Virus record (IMG/VR): IMGVR_UViG_3300022908_000001
Location: 1 to 64,000 of that record
Source: a virus
Length of the DNA: 64,000 nucleotides
Reading direction: 5' to 3' (one strand)
Shown: positions 16,021-25,486 of the stretch, one piece after another
Numbering within the stretch: position 1 is the first letter of the stretch
Layout: each line of letters starts with the position of its first letter
Position numbers and translations under genes: made by a program
Notes under the pieces: model-generated
Told to the model about the DNA's origin: nothing
Databases searched by the model: none
What the model saw: the letters and a program-made list of their open reading frames with translations, nothing else

Positions 16021-16713
16021 CTAAAAAGGTTTCCAGTTAGTGTAGTCCGGTACTTTATATGGTACGTACGGGGTGTTATTTGTGGTAATAGGGGTTGCAT
16101 ACGGGCTATTGTTTACCGGTGAGCCCTGTGGCTGCGTAGTCGCATCTGAACCACCGCCGTAAGCTTTAGCTGCACCAATGACGGATGAACCAATATCATC
16201 CAACCCGCTGTACAAATTCTGCTGACCTGCGCCATACATTGATGAGGCAAGATTAGCTGTACGCAGGTATGGTTGTAGTGTATTGTTGTTGTACAATTGC
16301 CGTTGCCATTGAGCCTGATTTCCCAATGCAGATTCATAACCGCCCAATGCCTGCGCTTTATATTGCGATTCTTGTGCATTTAAATTATTGGTAGCCAAGT
16401 TGGTTCCTTGTCCTATGCGTGTAGCAAGGTCGAGCACGTCTCCCCCGCTTGAAGCGCCTTGACTGCCCCGGTAGAACTGCGTCGCTGAATTCCGGTTTAT
16501 ATCATTGCGTGCTTGTGCATCGCCGGGCATGCCATTCGTGTAGTTGCGAGCCGCTAAGTCTGTGGCTAATCCAACCTCGGAAGGCATTTCCTCGGGCGTA
16601 AATATGTTTGATTTAGCCAAACGGTTAGCCTGCGCTGTTTGATTTGCGCCTTTAACAGCCTTATATATGCCTAAGCCTGCCGATACTGCGCCTGCGGCTA
16701 TAACGAAACTCAT
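16021..16713 (-). CDS. Small internal virion protein (gp14/gp7-like)
   Basis: The 230 residues start with a hydrophobic helix (FVIAAGAVSAGLGIYKAVKG), followed by a Q/N/A-rich helical body and a proline/threonine-rich tail. That start and composition are characteristic of the small ejection protein class that enters the host envelope during DNA delivery. It is the first of three consecutive genes (16713 down to 9865) with almost no spacing. Homology itself cannot be shown from the sequence alone. Confidence 0.5.
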   Translation of the reverse strand: MSFVIAAGAVSAGLGIYKAVKGANQTAQANRLAKSNIFTPEEMPSEVGLATDLAARNYTNGMPGDAQARNDINRNSATQFYRGSQGASSGGDVLDLATRIGQGTNLATNNLNAQESQYKAQALGGYESALGNQAQWQRQLYNNNTLQPYLRTANLASSMYGAGQQNLYSGLDDIGSSVIGAAKAYGGGSDATTQPQGSPVNNSPYATPITTNNTPYVPYKVPDYTNWKPF

Positions 16714-17174
16714 TGTAATGCCTCCTGTTTTCTTCCTTCTAAGTATGGGTTCTCGCGAGCCTCTATAATATCATGTTCAACCAATAAAGCCGTTTCCTCA
16801 ACACCGCATTCATCTGTAGGAAACCGTTCTGTCGGATGAAAGGTAATCAGCATTGTATCTTCATGGGTAACGAACACCCTGCGCGTTCCCGGTTCTGTCA
16901 CACCCTTATGGTATCCGATTACGCGCTCCCATCCTCTGCCCTTAAGGTAAATATCAACATTCCCATAAGCGATAACGAATTGGTGCTGTGTTTTATGGCA
17001 CTTGCTCATTATCTCCAACCCGGCAGGCATAAACAATTCACGGGAGTACAAGCCTTTGGTGAACACATGCTTTACAGGTAATTCTACCTGTGGCTTGTCT
17101 GCTATCGCGGCGTGCACGAGGTCGAGAACCTGGTCTTCAGTGAATGTTTGCTCCATTTTGCCTAAAGTTATCAC
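16710..17174 (-). CDS. Cupin-like protein in virion cluster
   Basis: A GTG at 17174 overlaps the upstream stop (GTGA); an ATG at 17156 is the alternative start. The protein of about 150 residues shows a single cupin-like beta-barrel pattern: SRELFMPAGLEIMSKCHKTQHQF, then GNVDIYLKG and GTRRVFVTHEDTMLITFHP. The H residues (HKTQH, HEDT, FHP) could bind metal. Cupin domains occur in phage structural clusters as small sensor or fibre-like subunits, and the role here is unknown. It overlaps the next gene by four bases. Confidence 0.55.
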   Translation of the reverse strand: MITLGKMEQTFTEDQVLDLVHAAIADKPQVELPVKHVFTKGLYSRELFMPAGLEIMSKCHKTQHQFVIAYGNVDIYLKGRGWERVIGYHKGVTEPGTRRVFVTHEDTMLITFHPTERFPTDECGVEETALLVEHDIIEARENPYLEGRKQEALQ

Positions 17175-17626
17175 TTATTTTTTAATTTAGCAATCGCGGC
17201 ATCATAGGCGGATGTATTAGTCCCGTAGTTCTGTCCATTAAACGCCGCTACAGGATATCTGTAAGATGAAGTCCGGCTACCGAGCCACCCGTCAACGGGG
17301 CTTATCCCACCCATTATTTCATCTTCTGACTTGACATCCGGAGCAGCAGCAGGATTAGCTTTCCATTTTTGTATCAATGACTGCCTGTAATTCTGTAAAT
17401 CCGATTGGACTGCCGGAACTTGGTCGTATGTTAAGGTAAAATGTGGGTTTTGTGCCCGGTATTCTTCCATTAACTTCTGTCCTAAGCCGGTGTCACGGTT
17501 ATCCAATGCGGGATTTCCTTGCATGCCCTTCTGCTTTAGGTAGTCCAAGAATGAGTTCCATTGCATTCTCTGGTCATTGCCTAATGGTGTTCTGCTTGTA
17601 GCTGCGGCTGCTTTTACGTACGTCAT
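17171..17626 (-). CDS. Hypothetical virion-cluster protein
   Basis: The 151-residue soluble protein is Q/N/A-rich with a helical N-terminal half (QWNSFLDYLKQKG) and a glycine/tyrosine-rich C-terminal third. The gene starts just downstream of the HNH unit and overlaps the cupin-like gene. No family is recognised. Composition and position suggest an internal head or tail component. Confidence 0.5.
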   Translation of the reverse strand: MTYVKAAAATSRTPLGNDQRMQWNSFLDYLKQKGMQGNPALDNRDTGLGQKLMEEYRAQNPHFTLTYDQVPAVQSDLQNYRQSLIQKWKANPAAAPDVKSEDEIMGGISPVDGWLGSRTSSYRYPVAAFNGQNYGTNTSAYDAAIAKLKNK

Positions 17627-17665
17627 AATTTAAAATTATATAATTACCATACAATAATAATCAAT

Positions 17666-18256
17666 TTATTGCAACCATTTCCATTTTCTTCTTTTTGCTA
17701 AGTCATCTATATGGCGCCTTTGTAAATTAGGGAATGCCTCACAAATTTGTTTTATCTTACTACCCGAATCATACATTCGTCTAATTTCCAAAACCTCATA
17801 CTCTTTAACGGTTCTATTTTTCTGCTCGGATATAGGCTTTTTAACAAATCCAGCATTGTATCTTGCGTCAAAACGCGCTTCGGTAGCAAGCCTTGTACAA
17901 TCTTGGCACCTACACCCATAACTATATGCGGTTTTACTTGGATGGGTAACTACCGGCATCCTTCCTTTGAGTTGAGCATCGTTCATGTTATCTTTCTGCG
18001 TACCCAAAAATAAGTGAAACGGATTTACGCAACTCGGATTGTCGCATTTATGGCAAATTTTCATACCTTCCGGCACTTCTCCTATGTAATGCATATAAGA
18101 ATACCTATGCGCAAAATACCCCCTTTCCCTTGTTTTAAATGAACCGTAGCCTTTTTTGTTTTTGCTTGCCTGCCATTCCCAACAACCGTTTTCTGGAGTG
18201 TATTTAACGAAACTAATAAACCTTTCAATATCAGATAATTTACTTCTCGGTGGCAT
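17666..18256 (-). CDS. HNH homing endonuclease (HNH_3 type), copy 2
   Basis: The 196-residue paralogue of the protein at 2251-2745 has the same core (AHRYSYMHYIGEVPEG, CHKCDNPSCVNPFHLFLG, KDNMNDAQLKGR) and the same cysteine knuckle (HPSKTAYSYGCRCQDC). It differs by an extra C-terminal segment (about residues 147-196) that looks like a small DNA-binding helix-turn-helix (VLEIRRMYDSGSKIKQICEA). It is inserted between the two virion genes at 17171 and 18367. The RNA at 18269-18364 precedes its ATG by 12 bases. It is intact and likely active as a free-standing mobile nuclease. Confidence 0.87.
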   Translation of the reverse strand: MPPRSKLSDIERFISFVKYTPENGCWEWQASKNKKGYGSFKTRERGYFAHRYSYMHYIGEVPEGMKICHKCDNPSCVNPFHLFLGTQKDNMNDAQLKGRMPVVTHPSKTAYSYGCRCQDCTRLATEARFDARYNAGFVKKPISEQKNRTVKEYEVLEIRRMYDSGSKIKQICEAFPNLQRRHIDDLAKRRKWKWLQ

Positions 18257-18268
18257 AATACTAAAAAA

Positions 18269-18364
18269 GCCGATGAGCCGGGTTCAGTCTGCCAACATCC
18301 CCCGAATCAACGGCTATTAAATATCTTACTAACCGTGGCAGCGGTTATTTATCAATACAAATAT
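18269..18364 (-). ncRNA. Structured RNA 5' of HNH gene, copy 2
   Basis: In the transcript it reads TTTGTATTGATAAATA, a hairpin ACCG/CGGT, a box TAGTAAGATATTTAAT, a closing stem GCCG/CGGC (18311-18314 with 18269-18272), an inner GGG/CCC pair and CTGAACCCGG. All elements match copy 1 in order and spacing, while the stems have changed on both sides. The distance to the ATG is 12 bases in both. An unknown RNA class or translational control leader is likely. Confidence 0.5.
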
Positions 18365-18366
18365 AA

Positions 18367-19290
18367 TTAAAACGAACGAGAAGTTTCGACATAATATGTC
18401 TCCACAGAGGATATTTCATTATACTCTGTGTCGTCGCATTGCAAATCAATAATAAGCCATCCGCCCTGCATTTTACGCCCATTGAATAGGGCGTCTAATC
18501 GCCTTTGAGTTGGGTCACTAATTCCGGCGAAGTTCGGGTCGGTAACACAGCCCAAAATATCCGCCCAAAGTTTATTGTCAATTAACTTAAAGTTATTTTT
18601 CTTTAACTGAGTCAGCATACCATTAGGAAATTGATTGCTATCCGGCGTGGTTATCGATGGCATATACCATTTTCCTACCGCATCTAATCTAAAGTTATAA
18701 AATATTTTCTCACGTTGATATTCAGCATTGACAATTATAGTTAGCTTTGATGAATATTGGTCACCATATAGGTTATTTTGAATAGGATTGGTGTTGTGAA
18801 CCCATAATTCACCATTCTTCCAGCTTATGAATGAGTCAATGAATTTAGCCATGACGTCGTTTGTGTACTCGTAATCGGCACACCATTTATTAGCCTTATC
18901 AAAGAAAGATACAACCTGAGCTGATTTTGGGCCGAGAAGTAAATCATAAAACTTCAAACCGTCAACCTGCAAATTTCCATCTGAAAAGAAAAATATCGAA
19001 CTGTTATTAAGCTGAGTTAGTGTTTCGGTGTACGTACCATTAGCTGTGCGATTTGTGCCAGCTTGTGTACCAGCATATATCTGAACACCGCCAGATGTCC
19101 TATTGGACACTGGGTATGTAAAAACGTATTGCCTACCGACTACCAATCCAAAATCAGTAAGGGATTGCGTAAAACCGGCATTACAAGCCGAGTGGATTAA
19201 GCTTCCATCGGAAATAACCCACCCTGTGTCTGTTGCGGCGACCGGGGCGTTTACATAGCCAGTTTGATTTTGTATGATTTGCAGGCTCAT
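18367..19290 (-). CDS. Tail/neck-associated structural protein
   Basis: The 307-residue protein has a beta-rich first half with a carbohydrate-binding-module flavour (GRQYVFTYPVSNRTSGGVQ, QVDGLKFYDLLLG) and a second half of mixed helix and strand. It is coded one base after the muzzle-like gene, in the tail part of the late block. I recognise no exact family. It is probably a tail spike adaptor or side component. Confidence 0.5.
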   Translation of the reverse strand: MSLQIIQNQTGYVNAPVAATDTGWVISDGSLIHSACNAGFTQSLTDFGLVVGRQYVFTYPVSNRTSGGVQIYAGTQAGTNRTANGTYTETLTQLNNSSIFFFSDGNLQVDGLKFYDLLLGPKSAQVVSFFDKANKWCADYEYTNDVMAKFIDSFISWKNGELWVHNTNPIQNNLYGDQYSSKLTIIVNAEYQREKIFYNFRLDAVGKWYMPSITTPDSNQFPNGMLTQLKKNNFKLIDNKLWADILGCVTDPNFAGISDPTQRRLDALFNGRKMQGGWLIIDLQCDDTEYNEISSVETYYVETSRSF

Positions 19291-19291
19291 G

Positions 19292-22200
19292 TTACGTATT
19301 CACTCCTATCGTTATATTATGCGTGTCCGCTGTACTCGGCATACTCAAATTATAAACCCCCGGTGCTGTTATACCCGTTCGTGATGAGATCAATATTCCG
19401 TCAATGTAAAGGTCTAACCGCCGAGTCACAGGTGCACCCGCTCCCAACCCAACAGATATAGTCTGCGCAGGTATAGTTCCAGTAAAATTCATACCTGTAT
19501 TTGTATTTACCGGGGTCGGAAATGTAAATGTCGGTGCACCGGTACATCCCAACGAGGTGAATGGTGTATTGAAACTTGAACTCAATATAAAGTTAAATGT
19601 CGGTGGTGGTATCGGGCATGAGGTAGCGTCTGTTATGGTGGGTATATAGTTCGTATTAACTACCTTATCAACCAATAAAGCCCAGTTACCGGCTATCTTT
19701 TTATATAATGTATCCGATAGTCCGTTATACCAAATATCACCATTAGAACCGCCGCTTGGCGTTGCGTCCGTATTTGGATTGTAAGTTATTGTAGCCGTAT
19801 TCGGTACGATAGCATCGGGCGATATATTCTGCACGTTAGGCATTATCCGGCCTGTAAGTACGCCGGTTCCTACATTTTTTTCATCAAGTATTTTCCATCC
19901 ATACTGCCCATTGTTGTCACCTCCCGGCGCATCACAATAGTTCGTCGTAGCATCTACTACCCAAATCAACGTGGGATTAGGGTCCGGAATAACATTGAAG
20001 CAAAACTTTATTACGGGTGTCAGGCTTGTATCCGGTTCCGTTCCCTGAAAAGTAAAGAAATCAGCCCCTAATGTGCTTGTACCGGTTATCTGTATCTGGT
20101 TGCCTACAACGGTTGCGGTAGAGTGAGCGGGTTGCGCTATGATAGCCCACGTAGTTCCTGTTGGGAACAATGGATTGGCCGTACGCCAATCGTTCGTGTA
20201 AAATGAGCCGTTGAAGATATAGTCAATATAGGCCGGTATAGCCCAAACATCCTCTCCGTTTACCCTGTCATGCGAGCCGGATATGGTCAGTGAGTTTTTG
20301 GCTACTTCCGATAATAAATCCCGTGCTTTCTTGTCAAATAAGTACAGTTCTGAAATCGGTATCGAACCATCCTGCGCAATCCTTATGAATACGCCTGAAT
20401 TAGTCGATGCATATTTTTGATATGAACCATCATCCAGCCAGCTTTCGGGGTTGTCGCCTATGCCGCCCTCCCATGTGCTGTATTGGAGATCATTCAGCAA
20501 TTCAGACGAGGTGGTCAGCAATGAGTTTCCGGTATTGTCCTGTATCAACCGTTTGGATACCGGTGTCCATGTAGTTTTGAGCTGCTTGTATAGGAATAGG
20601 TAATCGCCACGCATCCTGCTTAGTACCATAGCGCCGTATTGGTCATTATAATCCTTCCGGTCTAAGTTATCAAAGTCATTCAACCCGTTAATTCTGGTTC
20701 CCTGTATGTAATTCTTACTGAAACGAACCCGCTGCGTAAATGTAACCTGCCCAAACCCCTGATCCTGTGGGAATACCCGACCGGTGCCGTACAGATTAGA
20801 TTGGTAGAAGTCAGAAAAGTTCGGATCGCATATCTGGTCGATAACCACCTGCGGATTTGGGTCGGCATTATTGGTAGGCATAGCCCTGTTTCTCACGTAA
20901 GCGTCGCCCTGTGATATTTGGATGATTGCCGGAGTAGTTACAGGATGTGCAGGGTCTTGCGACTGAATATTCCCTGTAAATGCGCCGTTCTTAATAGGGT
21001 ATTTCTGTTGAAAATCCTTAAACTCAAGATAGGCTAAGTTATTCAGGTTTTGTTCAGGACGGTATAGTTCAACTAATGGCATCGATCCACCCGAAAAGGT
21101 GTAGGTAGCAGGTGGTTTTTTTATGCGTAATATCCCGCGTGTATCCCTGTATGAGTAATTCGGGTAAACCGTACTCGTAGCCGAACCACCTGCGAAATTC
21201 ACATTGGCAACCAAAGGCTCGTCCAATACGTAATCCGCACCCGATATTCCGGTTATCAATCGCTGCACATCGTTAATGATGATATACTTACCAACGTGCC
21301 CCGCATCTGGCGCAACGGATGGTGTTACATTATTGGATGGCGGATTAGCTACGGTAATATTTGCGTTAACCAATTCAACTACATTATCAGAATAGGATAA
21401 CACCTCTGTTTCGTAATATGGTGTATAAGGTGTCGGCGGTGTGGTTGACTCATCTGAAATCAGCCTCAACCGGTCGCCACGTAAGAACTCGTACTTTAAT
21501 ATCGTGTCAGGGTGTATCTTTTGATAGGTAAATAAGCTACCAACAATCATATCGAGATATGTATCTTCATTAGCCACAACCACGGTCGTAACCTGCTGAA
21601 TTAATAATTGAATGAATGTAGCTGTATCATTGGTTCTAACAATGGAAAAGTAAGTAGCCCATGATGGCGGCAATGATGTGATGGTGATAGTATGCAAAGG
21701 TTGCTGTAACCCAATAGGAGTAACCCCATCCGCACCATATTCCGTTTCAAATGGCGTACGAACCAGTAGCGAATTAGCAGTATAAACATCGCTTGTTACC
21801 CCGTCGTCATCGTAAAATATGATACCGTACTTTCTGCTTGCCCCTTGCTTAATGGTGTTAATGGATAACCCATTGTCCAATAGGGATGAGTAATTAACCG
21901 GCGTAACGGATGTAGCAAATGTTATAGCGTTCTTGCCCTCATGCGCCTCAATAGTAAAATCCCATGCTGCATTTCCGCCTGCGGCACTTTCGCCCGTTAC
22001 GGTTCCTGTTCCAACTGCATCAATCGTACGAAGCCACTGTTTAATTCGTGAGGCTACCGTACTGGCAGTATCTGCATTGGTTGCAATGTACGAGAATGGT
22101 CTTGCGCCATTCCCCCCAAAGGATTGTATGAAAAATACGTTCCCTTTCTTGACATCGCTTCCTACCAAAAAGTGTGTCGCGGTAGTAAACCATGAATTGA

Positions 22201-23341
22201 ATATACCCCCATGCTCGTCTGTGCTTGTCAGGCTCGATGTAAAGGCCGGACTGTTCAGTTGAGAAGTCGTACCAGATGGCAGGTAAAATGGCTTGAATGT
22301 TACTACAATACTGGCATCAATATGCACTACCGGAAAGCCTTCCTGAAAATTCGCATAGGACATTGCCCTATTCAAAAACGACTGGCACTTTGGTTTATAG
22401 GGCAGGTAGGAATATGGCCGTGCTATTTCGTTCTGGTCTACCGATACGAGCGGCCCGTCATTATAAAACGTGTAAATAAAAGTGGAATAGTCTGGTATGT
22501 TCAGATCATCCTTATTCAGCACAATTACACTTGCCCAGTCATCGCTGTTTATCTTAACCAGTAATTCAATCTTGGTCACATCCCGGCTACCTGTTTCCAA
22601 AGTCCATTCAACCGCATTGTTATTGAATGAAACATTGCCTATGCCAAGATAGCTTTCATTTGGCGGCAATGGAACATCGCTGTATGGTGAGCAATCCGAC
22701 TTCTCATTATCGAAATAATAGAAGCGATAGCACATCTTAATCTGTATGCCATACAGGTAGTTCGATGTTTTGGTTAGGTCGGTTATAAACCGCCATGTTG
22801 GGCTATATATCGGTGCTTGCTTGTAAGCCGTGATAAATTCCTCTGTAATGACCGTTCCATACCCGCTTGAAGTCTTGTCTATACAGCGGTTAATATTCGT
22901 TTTGCGGGCTTTATTCAGCCCATCAACCCAATATAACAGGTCGTCCTGTATAACGTCAGCATGGTAGATTGGCGAACCGGTGTCGAACTTAAGTATGTCA
23001 ACACCGTTCGTATCGGTCAGGTTCAATAATACCTGCGTGATAGTATTTGATTTTATATCGTAGAAATAAATTCCGTGATTGGCGTTTGAGTTCCAGTTGA
23101 AATAGTACAATTTGCCCTGCTCTTCATTTGCTGCCCAACCCAAACACTTATTCAACCCTTCCGGCAGATTATTAGCAACCAAAGTATTGCCGAGTATGGA
23201 TGTAGCGACACCACGCCTGCCAGAACCGAATACACGCATATTAACCATGCGACGGACGGCGGATTGCTTGATGAACTGATCTGACGAGTCAACATCAACC
23301 GCATCGACAAAATTGTTGGTTGTGATTTTTTTATCTGCCAT
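19292..23341 (-). CDS. Large tail stabilisation / muzzle-like protein
   Basis: The 1349-residue protein starts with MADKKITTNNFVDAVDVD and KQSAVRRMVNMRVFG. This start resembles phage stabilisation proteins of the P22 gp10 type and the muzzle of crAss-like phages, in which the N-terminus docks on the neck and a beta-propeller-like body follows. Many strands with GKLYYFNWN/GIYFYD-type repeats fit that. The C-terminal part has fibronectin- or immunoglobulin-like beta domains. Position directly after three neck genes supports a tail-tube or muzzle role. The family assignment is inference from pattern and order. Confidence 0.6.
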   Translation of the reverse strand: MADKKITTNNFVDAVDVDSSDQFIKQSAVRRMVNMRVFGSGRRGVATSILGNTLVANNLPEGLNKCLGWAANEEQGKLYYFNWNSNANHGIYFYDIKSNTITQVLLNLTDTNGVDILKFDTGSPIYHADVIQDDLLYWVDGLNKARKTNINRCIDKTSSGYGTVITEEFITAYKQAPIYSPTWRFITDLTKTSNYLYGIQIKMCYRFYYFDNEKSDCSPYSDVPLPPNESYLGIGNVSFNNNAVEWTLETGSRDVTKIELLVKINSDDWASVIVLNKDDLNIPDYSTFIYTFYNDGPLVSVDQNEIARPYSYLPYKPKCQSFLNRAMSYANFQEGFPVVHIDASIVVTFKPFYLPSGTTSQLNSPAFTSSLTSTDEHGGIFNSWFTTATHFLVGSDVKKGNVFFIQSFGGNGARPFSYIATNADTASTVASRIKQWLRTIDAVGTGTVTGESAAGGNAAWDFTIEAHEGKNAITFATSVTPVNYSSLLDNGLSINTIKQGASRKYGIIFYDDDGVTSDVYTANSLLVRTPFETEYGADGVTPIGLQQPLHTITITSLPPSWATYFSIVRTNDTATFIQLLIQQVTTVVVANEDTYLDMIVGSLFTYQKIHPDTILKYEFLRGDRLRLISDESTTPPTPYTPYYETEVLSYSDNVVELVNANITVANPPSNNVTPSVAPDAGHVGKYIIINDVQRLITGISGADYVLDEPLVANVNFAGGSATSTVYPNYSYRDTRGILRIKKPPATYTFSGGSMPLVELYRPEQNLNNLAYLEFKDFQQKYPIKNGAFTGNIQSQDPAHPVTTPAIIQISQGDAYVRNRAMPTNNADPNPQVVIDQICDPNFSDFYQSNLYGTGRVFPQDQGFGQVTFTQRVRFSKNYIQGTRINGLNDFDNLDRKDYNDQYGAMVLSRMRGDYLFLYKQLKTTWTPVSKRLIQDNTGNSLLTTSSELLNDLQYSTWEGGIGDNPESWLDDGSYQKYASTNSGVFIRIAQDGSIPISELYLFDKKARDLLSEVAKNSLTISGSHDRVNGEDVWAIPAYIDYIFNGSFYTNDWRTANPLFPTGTTWAIIAQPAHSTATVVGNQIQITGTSTLGADFFTFQGTEPDTSLTPVIKFCFNVIPDPNPTLIWVVDATTNYCDAPGGDNNGQYGWKILDEKNVGTGVLTGRIMPNVQNISPDAIVPNTATITYNPNTDATPSGGSNGDIWYNGLSDTLYKKIAGNWALLVDKVVNTNYIPTITDATSCPIPPPTFNFILSSSFNTPFTSLGCTGAPTFTFPTPVNTNTGMNFTGTIPAQTISVGLGAGAPVTRRLDLYIDGILISSRTGITAPGVYNLSMPSTADTHNITIGVNT

Positions 23342-23345
23342 ATTG

Positions 23346-24086
23346 CTATAGTTTTGGTGCAGACATCACATTGCTGCGCATGGCGTCGATCCATGCTGTC
23401 AAACCTTCATCGATTTCGTAAGAACTCAAACGATGAAACTCCTCTTTATAATTTTTACGATTTAATTCGCCTAAATTTGGATTTCTGGTGCGATAGTATT
23501 TAGCTAATGAAAAGAACTCAATAGCCTCTTTGCATTGCGATGGAACCCATTCAGGGCAAACTGACAAACCGTCGCTGGAAAAAAACATGCCATAAGTATC
23601 ACTCGACTTCACACTTACACCATTTATAAAACTTCTTCGGTTGGGCTGATCATAAGTAACGATGCCCGTTTTAAAGGCATCACTCGGCAATCCATAAATC
23701 TCGCCAAGCCCAAAGTTCCAACTTACATAAGGTGCAACGGCATAGAACAAGTCAGTCCTGTAAAACTCCCATAGGGCTTGGTCTGCCGTTCCGTTAAAAT
23801 TAGTTTTATTGATTGTGCCAAGCAGGGAATCATCAACTGAAAGAGCAAAAGAACGTCCGTTACGGGTAACAAATGTCATTAGTGGCTTAACGCATGCTTT
23901 AGGCCAGCAGATAGCATTCAGGTTATTGGCGGTAAGCCCCTCAATAGTTCCCCAACAAGGCATCGCGTGCAGACTCAGGTCGCGAATTGCGTCAAAGACG
24001 CAGCCCCACAACGTCTGGTTGTTACTTAGTCCCGGCTCCCCGGTCTCCTTGCATAACTCTATGACTATTTGTTCTGTGGCTACCAT
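23346..24086 (-). CDS. Neck/ring-like structural protein
   Basis: The 246-residue protein is mostly helical with an AIRDLSLHAMPCWGTIEG stretch near the N-terminus. It is the third of three consecutive genes between the 372-residue protein and the muzzle-like protein. Its ATG overlaps the preceding stop by one base, and five bases separate it from the muzzle gene. In short-tailed phages this slot holds head-to-tail adaptor or ring proteins. Homology is not proven. Confidence 0.5.
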   Translation of the reverse strand: MVATEQIVIELCKETGEPGLSNNQTLWGCVFDAIRDLSLHAMPCWGTIEGLTANNLNAICWPKACVKPLMTFVTRNGRSFALSVDDSLLGTINKTNFNGTADQALWEFYRTDLFYAVAPYVSWNFGLGEIYGLPSDAFKTGIVTYDQPNRRSFINGVSVKSSDTYGMFFSSDGLSVCPEWVPSQCKEAIEFFSLAKYYRTRNPNLGELNRKNYKEEFHRLSSYEIDEGLTAWIDAMRSNVMSAPKL

Positions 24087-24694
24087 TAGTTATCCCTATT
24101 ATCCTGCGTATAATCCTGCGGAGTTTGCCGCTCTTTCATAAAAAAATCAACCATCAAATCTACCACCTTAACATCTCCCTCCGATGGCAATATTACTTCG
24201 TCATCATCATCCAAATCAGCTACGTGAACCCATTGTTTCGTTCGTACCTTACTTACCAAAGCGGGCTTGTTATACAGCCATACCTTAGTTTGTCCTTCCG
24301 GAAAGTAGGATATAACTGGTTTTAGCTCACCATAGAACCGCTCCAATGCGTTATCACCCTGATTAAGCGGGTAACACATCTTTCCGCACATTGTATTTAC
24401 TTCGAGTGCCCGTGCTTTAGGTAAAGTAATAAGTCGTTTGGGCAGATTGAAATAATATCGTTTCGTAGTTGAATCTTGCTGTATGACTACGTTTTCAAAA
24501 ACCGTGTACAGAAGCGGGTTAATGTTATGCCCACCTTCTGCTTTGTTTTCAGCCCAGTACTGCCCTACCATGACATAGTTTACCGCCATACATAGGTAGG
24601 TTTCCATTTCGCCCCAGTGAACGGTGCTGTCTACCGTGATGGCACCGCCCTCTATCCTAATTAGGGCTTGCGACACGAGTTCGGCCTTTGTCAT
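24086..24694 (-). CDS. Neck/ring-like structural protein
   Basis: The 202 residues combine an N-terminal helical region (MTKAELVSQALIRIEGG) with a beta-rich middle (RYYFNLPKRLITLPKAR) and an acidic C-terminus. It overlaps its upstream neighbour by four bases (ATGA). The gene order capsid - 372 aa protein - this group - muzzle suggests an adaptor or ring subunit. No motif fixes the role. Confidence 0.5.
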   Translation of the reverse strand: MTKAELVSQALIRIEGGAITVDSTVHWGEMETYLCMAVNYVMVGQYWAENKAEGGHNINPLLYTVFENVVIQQDSTTKRYYFNLPKRLITLPKARALEVNTMCGKMCYPLNQGDNALERFYGELKPVISYFPEGQTKVWLYNKPALVSKVRTKQWVHVADLDDDDEVILPSEGDVKVVDLMVDFFMKERQTPQDYTQDNRDN

Positions 24695-25377
24695 TTAGAT
24701 ACAGCCTCCACCTGTGCCAATTGAGTTATACCATATTTAGCATAAGCCTGTAATAATTCTTCCCTTATACTGACACCAATCTTTTCAAGCATTTTATATA
24801 TGATTAAATTGTCAGCCGCTTCCGGCCAAGCCAAATCAATACTATCAACGTCATCGTAAGTCATAATATCCTCGTCGTCTGTGCTTGAATAAGTGAACGC
24901 TATCTTAGCCTCGGTTGGATAGACTAAGTAATAACAAAAATATGGCGTTATGGCTGCGGGGTAGAAATTTAGCGTTCCGGGGGCGTTAAATCTATAGTAT
25001 ACTATTTTTTTATTTACACTCGGCGCTCTTTGTGGCATTCTTGCTGCCGCCACCAATTCACTTTCTGATGCTTCTGTTATGGAAAATAAAATACTAGTGC
25101 CGTCTGTGTAGCCTATAGCCAAGGGACGGTTAACTATTTCAGGATCATTTCCGAGCGATTGAGAGCCGTCAACCATAGATGAACCAGCCTGTTGTCTAAC
25201 CCAAAAGTTGAGCAACTCCTTGACCATTTCGTTCTTGTCGTATAGGGGGCTAAGGTCGTTAAACAACTCATACTGAACCTCTGAAAGTTTGGTATTAAAA
25301 TAGTCAACGATGTCTGCTCCAGATTGATATTTTTGGATGTAATCAGCACAACGGTTCCAAAGAAAAAGTACCTTCAT
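24691..25377 (-). CDS. Neck/head-completion-like protein
   Basis: The 228-residue protein shows long N-terminal helices (YIQKYQSGADIVDYFNTK), a central beta region with YYRFNAPGTLNFYP, and a C-terminal helix. It is the first of the three-gene neck group and is preceded by a bidirectional hairpin terminator, so the group may be transcribed separately from the 372-residue gene. A role in joining portal to tail is inferred from position. Confidence 0.5.
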   Translation of the reverse strand: MKVLFLWNRCADYIQKYQSGADIVDYFNTKLSEVQYELFNDLSPLYDKNEMVKELLNFWVRQQAGSSMVDGSQSLGNDPEIVNRPLAIGYTDGTSILFSITEASESELVAAARMPQRAPSVNKKIVYYRFNAPGTLNFYPAAITPYFCYYLVYPTEAKIAFTYSSTDDEDIMTYDDVDSIDLAWPEAADNLIIYKMLEKIGVSIREELLQAYAKYGITQLAQVEAVSK

Positions 25378-25410
25378 TGACTATACTTGCTTAACCTTGT
25401 AAATATATAA

Positions 25411-25440
25411 AAAAAGTGATGCATTACACACCACTTTTTT
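25411..25440. terminator. Bidirectional hairpin terminator
   Basis: The stem AAAAAGTG/CACTTTTT (25411-25418 with 25432-25439) gives a T run on both strands. It lies between the 372-residue protein gene and the neck group and could set their relative expression. Confidence 0.65.
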
Positions 25441-25486
25441 AACCAAAAATATGAAAATAATTCAGGAAACCACCCCTGAGATCAAG

